From NCBI GenBank assembly GCA_963675135.1, contig OY776131.1, positions 22,559,881 to 22,623,880 of the forward strand: a stretch of DNA of 64,000 nucleotides. Reading direction: 5' to 3'. The position numbers were made by a program, and so were the translations under genes. The notes under the pieces are model-generated. The model saw only the letters and a program-made list of their open reading frames with translations, was not told the origin of the DNA and did not search any database. Source of the stretch: Galeopsis tetrahit (taxonomy: Eukaryota > Streptophyta > Magnoliopsida > Lamiales > Lamiaceae). Of the stretch, positions 34,068 to 44,905 are shown piece by piece; within the stretch, counting starts at the first letter, position 1; the number at the start of each line of letters is the position of its first letter.

Positions 34068-35783
34068 CATACACATCGAAGGACCGTGAATCCCAAATGA
34101 GACCAGCCAATCAGAAGTAGGGAGCTTGCCCGATATCGCCCTCCAAATAACCGTAGAACGACACATCGGAATGAAGGAACTCCAAATCCACGACGACCAG
34201 CCAAGACGAGGGAGGGGAGATCTGAGCATGTCATATGCCACTCGAGAGGTGAGCTCCCCTGAGGTAGTAACTTCCCAAATACGTTTGTCAGGGCCATAAA
34301 GAACCCTAATCTGAAGGATGTCTCTGACGATATCTGTGAAGTCCGTAACGAAGCACTCCTCAAAGTGCCAACAATCATCATAGAAGAAGTCCCCGACTGT
34401 GCTCTTCAGGGTAGCAATAAACCAATCCGGGAGGCCAATCTTATCAGAAATAGTGTAACCCAACCAGTTATCATGCCAAAAGCTGACTGTCGAACCCCTA
34501 ACAATCAGCCATCTTGACCCATCAGAAAGCCTCGAAGCGTGAGGACGAATACCCGACCCAATAGATGACATCCTCCCATGGGGACGCAATCTGCCGTCCG
34601 AGGTAAAGTGTCTCATGTGAAGCAGGGCTGTATCTGGAGATCTGTGCTGAAGAATGTCCCAACTCAACTTACAGAGAAAGGAGGCATTCGCTAATCTGAT
34701 GGAGCGGACCCCCATCCCTCCTTCTCCAAAGGGAGCACAAACCCTCTTCCACGAGACCGAACAAGAACCACTCTTACGATTGATATCACCCTTCCAAAGA
34801 AAGTTGCGCATAGCAGATTCCACCTGGCGAAGTAGCGAACTGGGCCACTTGTAGACCATCATAGAGTGGACCATAGATCCTGTGATAACCGAGTTAATCA
34901 AGCATCGTCTCCCTGCCAAGGAAAGGGAGCTACCCTTCCAATGACTAAACTTAGCAATGACATTGTCTGCCACAGGCTGTAAATGAGCCTTCCTGGGGCA
35001 ACCAGGAAAGATCGGAACTCCTAGGTAGGTGAAAGGAAGGGAACCTTCTACGATGCCTGCGACCCTGTGCATCCGACGACGAAGTCTTTGGGGAACAACA
35101 CGCCCAAAGAAAGCCCTAGACTTCGGAGGACTATAGATCTGACCTGAAAGATGACCATACCCCTGTAAAACAGCATGCAGGTTCCTGATATTAGACTCCG
35201 TGGCCCTCAAAAATATTATGATGTCGTCCGCATAGAAGAGATAACGAGGGACAAAACGGAGGGACGAAGACGGCCTCTATCGATCTCCTAATCAATCCAT
35301 CTCCCAAGCGCCTCCTCCGCAATACAAAAAAGTAATGGTGATAGAGGATCTCCCTGACGAACACCTCGGGAGCAAGAAAAGTACCCCTTCGGCTCCCCAT
35401 TAATGAGAACTGAAATCCTAGCCGAATCCAGGACTCCTCTCACCATAGATATGAAAGTAGAACAGAAGCCCATCCTAGCCATGACAACCTCCAGAAACCG
35501 CCAAGAGATGGTGTCAAACGCTTTGATCATATCAATTTTCAAGGCCATATGCCCGTGGACTCTCGGGTAGTCCAGGGTATTAATGGCGTCAGAGGCAAGA
35601 GCGATGCAGGTGTGGATCCGCTTGCCCAGGACGAAACCAAACTGATATGCAGAGAGACAACTACTAACAAAAGTGCCCAATCTCGAAGATAAAACTTTGG
35701 TCATGACCTTAAAGATGAAGTTACCCATCACAATCGGACGAAACTCCTCAACTTTACGGGCCCCTTCCATCTTGCAAACTCAT
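34065..35783 (-). pseudogene. LINE ORF2: reverse transcriptase and zf-RVT region
   Basis: The RT domain is in two frames. 35770-35288 has EEFRPIVMGNFIFKVMTKVL, AYQFGFVLGKRIHTCI, KIDMIKAFDTISW and RQGDPLSPLLFCIAEEALGRW. The catalytic FYADDIIIF lies just downstream (about 35,245-35,215) after a 1-base frameshift. 35210-34065 continues with FTYLGVPIFPG, AGRRCLINSVI and a zinc-binding RT-associated region with WKRVCAPFGEGGMGVRSI and VAYDMLRS. The solo LTR follows at codon level after GIHGPSMCM. These domains copy LINE RNA at the chromosomal target. The chain is truncated and frameshifted. Confidence 0.85.
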
Positions 35784-35991
35784 TCGAGTTGTAGTTTTTC
35801 AAACCTCTAAGAGGTTGTAGTCAAGTTTCACATATATTTAATATAGTGGACCGTGCAGATTATTTATAATCAACGCAAATTTTGAATATCTCCATTTACA
35901 AAGTGCTTCTTATTTTCCGCTGCTTAATGTTGTCTGGATAGTGCCAACACAATAGACAACACCTATATTTTCGCACGCACAGACACTTTCA
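35783..35991 (+). repeat. SIRE-type LTR, right part, with primer site
   Basis: It matches the 3' end of the minus-strand copia LTR (motifs CCTCTAAGAGGTTGTAG, CGCAAATTTTGAATA, CCGCTGC, GCCAACACAATAGACAAC) and ends ACACTTTCA. GTTTGTATCAAAGCC (35992-36006) follows and is a worn form of the initiator-Met tRNA site TGGTATCAGAGC. Confidence 0.8.
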
Positions 35992-36056
35992 GTTTGTATC
36001 AAAGCCAACTACTTGATACACTAAGTAGAGATTCTGCTTAGAGTGTGTGATTTAAA

Positions 36057-37999
36057 ATGGAATATCCACTTTCACCTGCACTTAAACCTTTTATTCTAGA
36101 TGGCACCAATTATGCTTTCTAGAAGCCTAAAATGCGTATGTACATCAAATCCATTGATGAATGAGCCTGGATGAGTGTTCTTGTTGGTTGAACTCAACCA
36201 CGTACTATGGCGGAGGATGATAATGAGTCACGAGTCAAAAGAGAACTCGATTGGACCAATGATGAAATCACAGCTGCAAGTTACAATTCAAAGGCGTTGA
36301 ATGCAATCTTCACCTCAACTGATGCCTCAATGTTCAAGATCATCTCAAATTGCATATCCTCGAAGGAAGCATGGGATCAGTTGCAAGAACATTGTGAAGG
36401 ATCAGATAGTGTACGAAGGACCAAACTTCGCATGCTTAGAACCAAATTTGAAAATCTGAGGATGAAAGAAGATGAAACCATTTCTACCTACAATGAAAGA
36501 TTGACATAAATTGCAAACGAAGCTCACTCACTTAGGGATCCAATATCTAATAAAAGGTTAGTACATAAAATTCTTAGAACTGTTCCTAAACATTTTGATG
36601 CTAAGATATGTGCTATTGAAGAAGCTAAAGATACTGATGTTTTAAGTCAAAAGGAATCGGTTGGTATTTTGAAAACATATGAGATGAATGTTTTTGAAAA
36701 GACTGAAAATGATAGGAAAGTTATTGTTTTCAAAGGTGATGCCTCATCATCTAGTTCAGGAAAAACTCCTTATCTTACTGAAATTGAATCCGATGATGAA
36801 TTTGAGGAATGTCTCAACAATCCTGACAACATGGCTTTAATTACTAAGCAATTTAAGTCTTTTTTGAAAAATAGAAACAACAGGTTTAAGGACAATATTC
36901 AACCTAAAGTTCAGATCAATAATGCTCAACAATTGCCTGTTAGAAAAATACTTTTTCTTCCCCTAGACAATTGGATAGAGGTAATAAATTTAGGTTTGAT
37001 CAATATTACAAGAAGAATGTTAAATGCGATGCATGTTCTGGATATGGTCATTATGCTAACGAATGTGCCAACACCTTACTAAAAAAGAAACTTAATTTTA
37101 GTGCTACTTTGAGTGATGAGTTTGATGTTGAGAATGATCCTGAAAAAGATATTGAAAAAACTTTTTATGTAAAGATAGATTATGATGATACTTTTAATGA
37201 TGATCTGGGTAATTATTATGATGTGAGATCAAATGAGCCATCATTTAAAAAATCACTGACTAATTCAGAATTTAATTGTTTTGCAAGTTTTATCTCAAAA
37301 ATAGGTACATCAAGTCAATCAGGACTATCTAGAAGTGATGCTGACTTCAAGCATTTATCCAAAACTGTTTCAAAATTGGAAAGTTTGTTAACAAAAAAGG
37401 ATCAAGAAATTTCTAAACTTAAAGACAGGCTAGATGTTTCTGTTATTAATTTTAAGAAATCTTCATATGAAAATCCTTTAACCAATGAAAAAGTCTTCAA
37501 AATATTTTCTGAAACTGAGAAACTAAATCTTGTGATTAAGTCTCTTACTTTTGAAAATTCTAATTTAAGAGAATGTATCACTAAGCTTGAAAGCACCTTA
37601 ACAAGAAAGGATATTGAAATTTATAAACTAGAAGACAGGTTGAAAGAAGCTTCCCTAAGTTTCAAAAAGTCTTCTAAAGGAAAGATGAAGTTGGAAGAGT
37701 CTCTGCTGACTAACAACTCAAAGAAAACAGGTATTGGTTAGCAAGGTAAAAATTCTAGATTTTCTGAAAGTAAGAAACCTACTGTGTTTATTAAAGTTGG
37801 GGTTAGAAAAAATGCTAGTATTTCTGCAAAAACACAAATCAGTGTAAAAGATATGATATTACTATTTTAAGAAGGGTCACATAAGTCCTTTACTGTTTAA
37901 AAAGGAGAAAACATATGAACTCTTCTGGATTGCCTAAAATGACACAACATTCAAAGCATCACACTAAAAAATCTGCATGGGTTTCTAAAGAAACATTAT
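36057..37999 (+). pseudogene. gag of a SIRE-type copia (broken)
   Basis: The ATG at 36057 starts MEYPLSPALKPF, closely like the gag start of the minus-strand copia. The UBN2-type gag core follows (MFKIISNCISSKEAWDQLQE, then LRMLRTKFENLRMKEDE), and a CCHC knuckle CDACSGYGHYANEC lies at about 37,026-37,068. A long coiled coil (37,350-37,735, SKLESLLTKKDQEISKLKDR) is typical of SIRE gag. Stops occur at about 36120, 36165, 36507, 37080 (old frame) and 37739, with a frameshift near 36,950. The sequence is cut at 37,999 by a gypsy LTR; protease and pol are missing. Confidence 0.8.
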
Positions 38000-38406
38000 T
38001 GTAGACACCGAAATTTTATCAAATTTAGAACTGTCTAATATTATGTAAATCCTAATCTTGGGGCGGATAAAAATATAAAATAATATCTCCAAGATTTGAG
38101 ATTATCTTTTTACTTATTTTTAGTATTTTTGAATATCTTTTTCTTGCTCTCTAAGTCGTTCATCTCATATAAATAAGAGAGTGAAAATAGAATTTCAGTA
38201 GTCAAATGGAATAAGTCAGTCACGACTCCATCAACTCCCTACTACTAAATTGTAGGGAAAATCGAGTCTGATGAAATAAGTCATAAACGACTCCATCAAC
38301 TCCCTACTACCAAATTGTAGGTTAAATTCAAAATTCGGAACACGTCGCTGAGACCCCGGTAGGTGTTTAAATTTATTGGTTAACAAATTGGCACGCCCGG
38401 TGGGAC
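38000..38406 (+). mobile_element. Gypsy 5' LTR with primer site, no partner in the window
   Basis: The LTR runs TGTAGACACCGAAATTTTAT (38000) to TTGGTTAACA (38385). It is followed directly by AATTGGCACGCCCGGTGGGA, a well-formed gypsy primer-binding site. It contains a repeated ACGACTCCATCAACTCCC block. Only about 100 bases of leader remain before LINE-like sequence. Its 3' LTR was not found, so it is a truncated insertion. Confidence 0.7.
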
Positions 38407-38489
38407 GATTTCGCTCTTCATCAATTTGTTAACCAATAGATTTAAACACCTGCAAGTATGCATATAAAAATGGTGATAAAAATAAGGTA

Positions 38490-38838
38490 TGCATATAAAG
38501 GGTCCGCCTCAGCAGCCGCATGATGGTTCAGGTGGCTCTGGCACTTCAGAGTTCATGCAGACGTTCCTTCACAATCGTTGGTCGGATATGCTGGATGACA
38601 CGGATTGAGTGTGTTATCACGGAACACTTGTATTTTTCTTACTTTCATTATTCTACTTTAGTCTTTGTTATTTAGAGGAGTGTACCCTTTCCATTGACCT
38701 CAAGTTTTGTCCCTTAGAGGGATTTTCGCAGGCAATGTTTTAACGACACTTCGGTCTCTGGCTCAACTTGTGAGCTTATGGTTTTATGTTTTCTTTTTCT
38801 TTTATATACCGTACCTTTTATGGTCTAATTTTTTTTTA
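38490..38838 (+). mobile_element. LINE 3' end fragment
   Basis: 38700-38835 matches the reverse complement of the minus-strand LINE 3'UTR at 31,375-31,500 (GTTTTGTCCCT, then CAACTTGTGAGCTTATGGTT) and ends in a T-rich tail. The bases before it encode a short C-terminal tail (CFLHNRWSD-like) and a stop near 38,608. It is a severely 5'-truncated copy of a related LINE, in the opposite orientation. Confidence 0.7.
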
Positions 38839-39175
38839 CAAATGACTAAATATTCAAATTTTTTGCAGATTAATTATCATCTTTAACTTCAAAAAATCAG
38901 TATAATAACCAAACAACGATTTCACCCATACCAATTTGCAGTTATAGTCACCAAACAATTTTCCTAAATCTCGAACTTTAGTGTTATTCCATAAAAAGAA
39001 AACGATGGTTAATGTGCAGATAAAAACACTAAACTTTATAATTTTTCTGAACCGAGCTTTGACATCAGGAATCGTTTTAGCTTCGCTATGATCGATTTGT
39101 AAGATTTTTCCCCGGTCGATTTGAAAGTTTCTTCTTATGCAGAAAACCCTACTACCCTATTTCTCTATAATGATA
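38839..39175. other. Unassigned sequence
   Basis: No ORF or terminus was recognised between the LINE tail and the minus-strand copia target duplication. Confidence 0.5.
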
Positions 39176-39180
39176 TGTTT

Positions 39181-40668
39181 TGAAAGTGTGTGTGCGTGCG
39201 AAATCAGAGATGTTGTCTGTTGTGTTGGCACAATCTAGACAACACTATGCAGCGGAATTTAAATTGCACGTACTGAAAATAGAAGTATTCAAAATTTGCG
39301 TAGATTATTTTATAATCTACGCTGTTCACTATATAAAAATATGTGAAACGAGTACAACCTCTTTGAGGTGTATAATTACACTACGAAAGTGTATACTGAT
39401 TTACTAAGTTCTATGAAACTATCTCCCTCATAGATCTATGCACATAACCTAGTAAATAAGACTATGTTTTAACACACTATTATTCGGGTTTACAATAATG
39501 TGAAGAACTACAAGAAGAAACAAAGGTTTTCCTAACTAGAAGCGTATATAGCGTTCAATAGAGTAATAGTCGATTTTATCTTTCCTTCTTGTGTATCTTG
39601 TATTGAGGCAGGATCTTTTTTTTATAGGCTTCAAATCCTACTGCCCCAACGTCATGTAGATCGATTTTTACATGATCTACCATGGAGAAGAATCACAGAT
39701 TTTCCTAAAGCTAAATGCGCTAAGCACTCGATAGCTTTAGTAATGAATGTGTCTTCTTTCCTCTCATTTTCTTGTGTTGCAGCAGTCATCTATTAATAGG
39801 CACGAAATTCAACTGCTCCAACATCATGTAGATCAGTTCTTGCATGATCTACAACCTCCTCCACTAACTCCTTAAAAGTAGGAACATGTTATATCATGCC
39901 CAATAACTTCTCACTCCTATGCAACCGCATGACTGGATGTTCTCCACGTCTTCAACCTGCACTAGGGACATTATAAGCAACAAGTGTAAGATCGGAGTTA
40001 GTGTTAGGCAAAAAGGACGAATGATGATGTTGTCTGATATGTTGGAACATTACGCACAACAACATCAACATCAACATTCTTCCTGATTTGGTTTTTCTAC
40101 TGTAACACTTCTGATGTTAAACATACAGAAATATTCAAAGTAGACATATACAAAGTTTACATCAAGTAAATAACATAAAACCGTAATCACCAAATATAAG
40201 TAACATGTCTTTCTCAAAACACTAAAACAATGTGTTTAGATTAAAAACAGAAATAAAGAACAAAATGAAATCCTAAAATAATAAAGGAAATAACATAAAT
40301 ATAAATCCTAAAAAGTTAGAAATAATAAAACAATAAAATCAAGCAATACAAGCAAATGAAGAACAATTATGTAAAGAAGTAAATGAGAGGATTTGACTGA
40401 ATAACACTTCAGCTGCATCTTCATGGATCTGCACAAACTCCCCCATACTTTATAACTTCTCCAATTTGTATGCTTTCATAAATCTCCATGCACGGTCTTA
40501 ATGACATCAACATCTTGTGCATCTTCAATTACTGCCTTATCACTTTCTTGTACAACTTCTGTTTCTTGATTGTCACCATCAGTGTTGATTGTGAAAGAAA
40601 TGATGAATTATTAATGATGTTGTCGAATATGTTGTGACATTCTTCACAACATTGACACAACATCAACA
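39181..40668 (-). repeat. 3' LTR of the minus-strand copia
   Basis: On the minus strand it starts TGTTGATGTTGTGTC and ends ACACACACTTTCA. The purine tract lies just outside at 40669-40681. It has one extra CATCAA repeat near 40,068 compared with the other LTR. Confidence 0.92.
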
Positions 40669-42326
40669 ATCTCCCCCAATTTGGCCTTTCGACAACAACA
40701 AACCTAATGCAATAATAGATGATAAAAAGTGTAGAATAGATAACAAGAATAGAATGTAATGTTAAACAGAAGTGAATTTGAACCATTGAAAATAACTCCC
40801 CCTAAAAATGATCTTTCCAAAACTCCCTCATAGATGTAAAACTCCCCTTTTCAACAAGTAGGATAATTTCCATCTACAACAATTTGCATTAGGTGCAGCA
40901 TCTTATGCAGTTTCTCCCCTTGTTGGTGTGGAAAGGAGAAACAAATAGATTAAAAGATCATGAACTGCGGTAATGCTGGCATGATTGTTCCATCATTCTT
41001 AGAAACATTCAGTGAAGTCGCCATTATTGTAAGAAGAGTCAGAAGACTTTGAGTAGCAGTAGGGTTTTGAGTGGTTTCAGGTTCATGGTTTCAGTAGGAG
41101 GGTGAATGCTTTGCATTTCAGAACAAATGTCTTTAGGTTTGAAACGTCATAGGTGTAGATGTTTGAGAAATTTCAGTGGAGGTTTCAGATTTTGGAATAG
41201 GTACTTATATCGAACTGACCATAAAATATGATGATCCCGATGTCGTTGTTTCAACATTTTCTGAAACACGTAGGGAAATCGCCATTTAAGCAAGTAAGTT
41301 TAGAGGGTTCAATTTCCTGAGGAAGAAAAGATTTGAGTATTTGAGCTTTGATCAAATGGTGACGTGTTTTCCATCCTTTAAATACATGTAAGCTAAATTC
41401 GAATTAAATGAACAATTCAAAGTTTGGAAATTTAAACACTTTGGAATTTAAATGCAGTGAAGAAAAATCAATACTTTGTGAAATACCACTACATATAATA
41501 TCTTTAAAATCTGTGCATAAGTTATAAAATATAATAACAATATAAATATCTAGACATTTCAATTTATTAAAAGAACTTAAGTAGAGAAGATTAATTGGAA
41601 GTTGTACGCATAATGGGAGTAATTCGAAAAAATAGAAAGTGAAATAAATAACTTCTCCCATGTAAGTGATCGTGTGAAATTGATGGGAGAGAAACAAAGA
41701 ATTAAAAACTGCCCAAATTAAATAAAATACTGAAAATGCAATAAATATAAAAATAATGACCTAGAAATATCCAATTTAATAATTCTGAAAAAATTAATCT
41801 AATATTCAGAAAATAAGTAATTCATAAAGGTAACTGAAATTCGAGTCATTTTCAATGTCGCTCATAATGTTGGCCCACATACATCTCAACACTGTTTTTA
41901 CATGAATTTGCTTCATATGTGTTGCACTTTTTTTTTTTTTTTCACAATTTCACATTGATCCATCTTTTGAAAAGAGTGCATCGTAGTAGCGAACTCCGTG
42001 CCCCATAGTTACTCAATGGATATATGAATAATTTGATGCATTTTTTTTTAATCACCTTTAGAAAAGAGAACATCGTAGTAGCGAACTCCGTGTCCCATAG
42101 TTACTCAGTGATTTTTAAGCATCTAAATTGTGATCCCTTTTTGCATTTAAGAGATGTATGTCCAGAACAAAAATTTTTGCAACAATTTTTTCAAGACTCA
42201 AATTAAATTTACACAGAAGAATTATTTAAAATCTAACACAGAAAAGTATCCAGGAAAATTTAATAGACGATTCCAAATGTTGTCTCAAATGTTCCCACAT
42301 TTGATACAACACTTAGTCAGAATTTT
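40669..42326 (-). other. Post-pol region of the copia, envelope-like ORF lost
   Basis: There is no long ORF. The part at 41,860-42,130 is the reverse complement of the block at 27,870-28,140. GGGGGAG-rich segments near 40,800 and 40,850 resemble the purine tract and are typical of SIRE 3' regions. Short Thr/Ser-rich minus-strand remnants (41,100-41,290) may be the start of the extra ORF. The ORF at 41404-41697 has no recognisable domain. Confidence 0.6.
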
Positions 42327-43160
42327 TCAGATAGTGCATAAACCAAGAGATTTTCGAAGGGATGAAAACCTCTTATCATCAAGGGCTTTTGCATAAATAT
42401 CTGCAAGTTGTTTCTCAGTAGTAATGTATTCCAACTTCACAATCTCCTTCTCAACAAGATCTCTAATAAAATGAGGTTTAATACTTATATGCTTTGTCAA
42501 AGAATATTGCACATGATTCTTAGATATATTAACAGCACTTGTATTATCACAAAATATTTTGAATTCATCTTTCAAAGCTTCTTTTATATTTTCAGGCTTA
42601 GTTAGGGAATGATAACACACATGGTTTACCTTGTTGCATATGGATGACATACATATAGGTCTTACCACATCTTCTGTGTTCATACCCAATCTTCTTCTAG
42701 TTTGTACTCCAGTATTCAGTTCTCCAATGATTTGGTCTGATGGATGATATTTCAAAATTATGGTAGATGGAGTTCTCTGAGAATCATCCAAATTTTCTGA
42801 TAATTCTGATTTTTCAAAGAATGTTTGCTCAGATGTGGCCTCATCTAAAGCAACAGTTTGAGTTTGATCAGAATTCTCCGAACTCTTTGTAATTTCAACA
42901 AGGTCAGAGACATCATCTTCAATATATTGATCTGTAAGACTAGCATCATCATCAAATACCACATTTAGACATTCTTGCACAGTACATGTTCTCAAATTGT
43001 AAATTCTATAGGCTCTACTATTTCTAGAATAACCTAAGAATAATCCTTTATCACTTTTAGAATCAAAATTATGCAATTGATCTCTATCATTTTGAATGTA
43101 ACATACACAACCAAACACATGAAAGTATTTCAAAGATGGTTTTCTGCTATACAAAATTTC
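42327..43160 (-). pseudogene. Copia pol: integrase C-terminus fused to RNase H, RT deleted
   Basis: It continues the frame of the upstream ORF after one stop codon. It opens with the integrase tail (YFHVFGCVCYI, GLFLGYSRNSRAYRIYN) and an acidic linker. The frame then passes from the first residues before RT (ENIKEALKDE) directly into RNase H (FCDNTSAVNISKN, then LTKHISIKPHFIRD). The whole reverse transcriptase, several hundred residues, is absent with the frame kept. The junction is near 42,560. Confidence 0.85.
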
Positions 43161-44852
43161 TTAAGGAGTTTCAGTGGAATTAGTTCGAATATAGATTCTA
43201 TTTGAAATATGACATGCAGTGTTTAAAGCTTCAGCCCAAAATCTTTTAGAAAGTTGTTTAGATAAAAGCATAACTTTAGCCATTTCTTGAAGAGTCCTAT
43301 ATTTCCTTTCACAAATATCATTTTGTTGTGGTGTTTTAGGTGAATAAAACTCTTGCATGATACCTTTACTTTTACAAAATTTAGTAAAAGAACTATTTTC
43401 AAACTCTCTTCCATGATTAAACTTAATTCTGCAAACTTTAGAGTTAAAAACAGTTTTGAATCTTTTATAAAGAATTTTGAAAATTGAAAAAGTTTCAGAT
43501 TTCTCTTTTAGAAATTCAATCCAAGTGTATCTTGAGTAATCATCAACCATAACTAATGAATATCTCTTACCACCAATACTCTCAGTTCCTATTGGACCGA
43601 CAATATCCATATATAGAAGTTCAAAGCAGTGTGTTGTTGAACAATGTTCCAACATTCTGTGAGACACGTTCATCTGCTTACCTTTTTGGCATGAATCACA
43701 GACTTTGGTATTTCTTAACTGAAGTTTAGGTAAACCTGTAACAGCTCCTAATTTCATCAATTTGTGAATATGTTTATAATTAGCATGACCAAGTTTATGA
43801 TGCCAAAGAACATTCTCATCAAGTTTAGCATTATTGCATATATCTTTAGATTCAAACAAGTAATAATTGTCAACAGATCTAATTCCAGTCATAAGACAAT
43901 AAGAATTTCTATCTAGAACATAGCAAGAATATTTATCAAACTTAACATGTAGATCATCATCACATAATTGACTAATGTTAATCAAATTTGCACGTAATCC
44001 TTCAACATGTAAAACATTTGATAATTTTGGAAAACCAGAAACATTGAGTGTTCCTTTACCAATGATCCTACCTTTAGAACCACCTCCATATATAACACTT
44101 CCACCATCATATGATTTATAATTTGATAAGAATTCAAGTTGACATGTCATGTGTCTAGAACATCCACTATCAAAGTACCATAAATCAGGAACACATTCTT
44201 TTGATGACATATGAACAACAGTACATGACATATCAGATTTTGAAACGCATTCTGTTTTCTGTAAATGTTGTTTGGAATGATGTGTCATTTCAAGCAACTT
44301 TTCAAAATAATTCACACCTTTTCTCAGTTTTGAACAATATAGACGTTTATGACATTTTTCAGAACAGTAATAGCATGTAAAATCCTCTTCAACCTTACTA
44401 CCAATAATTTGTGTCTTAGCAGAAATATTAGAACCATCCATTACTTCTGCCTTAACAAACACAATATGCTTTTTATCATAAGAAGGTTTAAAAGACATAT
44501 CATTGTAACCAATACCTGTTCTTTTTATGTTACCAGTCATTAAGACATTATCCAGCTTTGACAAATCACAGTTGTGACTTTCCCTCGATGTACCTGTCTC
44601 ATCATAAATAAATTTATTAAAACAGTTCAGACTGGTAATCGAAAATAATGGATACCTGGCAAATGGTGTAGCAGATGTTGGCACATCTGATGCAACATCA
44701 GAAGCAGAAGATTCTGGATCATTATCAGCTTTAGTCCGTGGTTGAATCCAGTCAGCCAGTATACTCCTCCACGCTCGTTCATCAAGATATTTGATGTACA
44801 CAATATAAGGTCTAAGTGCAGGAGAACGCGAATATTCCATTTCAATATACAC
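43161..44852 (-). pseudogene. Copia gag remnant, protease and integrase (563 codons open)
   Basis: Starts with the gag N-terminus (MEYSRSPALRPY near 44840) followed by a shortened gag and a CCHC-like knuckle (CYYCSEKCHKRLYC). The protease motif WYFDSGCSRHM lies near 44,185-44,150. The GAG-pre-integrase block WHHKLGHANYKHIHKLMKLG follows, then the integrase core. Catalytic residues: Asp in YMDIVGP is present and Glu in NDICERKYR is present. The second Asp, expected in a DHGREF motif, reads NHGREF, so it is Asn. The chain ends at the stop 43161-43163. Integrase is probably inactive even if translated. Confidence 0.85.
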
Positions 44853-44890
44853 ACTCTAAGCAAGATCTTTACTTAGTGTATCAAGTAATT

Positions 44891-44905
44891 GGCTCTGATA
44901 CCAAC
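44891..44905 (-). other. Primer-binding site (initiator Met tRNA)
   Basis: GTTGGTATCAGAGCC on the minus strand directly follows the 5' LTR and contains the classic TGGTATCAGAGC complementary to the 3' end of plant initiator Met tRNA. Confidence 0.9.

Larger units (their letters stand above)
31366..35783 (-). mobile_element. 5'-truncated plant L1-type LINE, split by a solo LTR
   Basis: On the minus strand it holds the C-terminal two thirds of ORF2 (RT, zinc-binding region, RNase H) and a 3'UTR that ends in a T/A-rich tract near 31,370-31,410. It lacks ORF1 and the endonuclease, the usual result of aborted reverse transcription. Its right end falls in the RT domain at about 35,783. A solo LTR (32402-34067) sits inside. 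The 3'UTR is closely related to the short plus-strand segment at 38,690-38,835. Confidence 0.85.
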
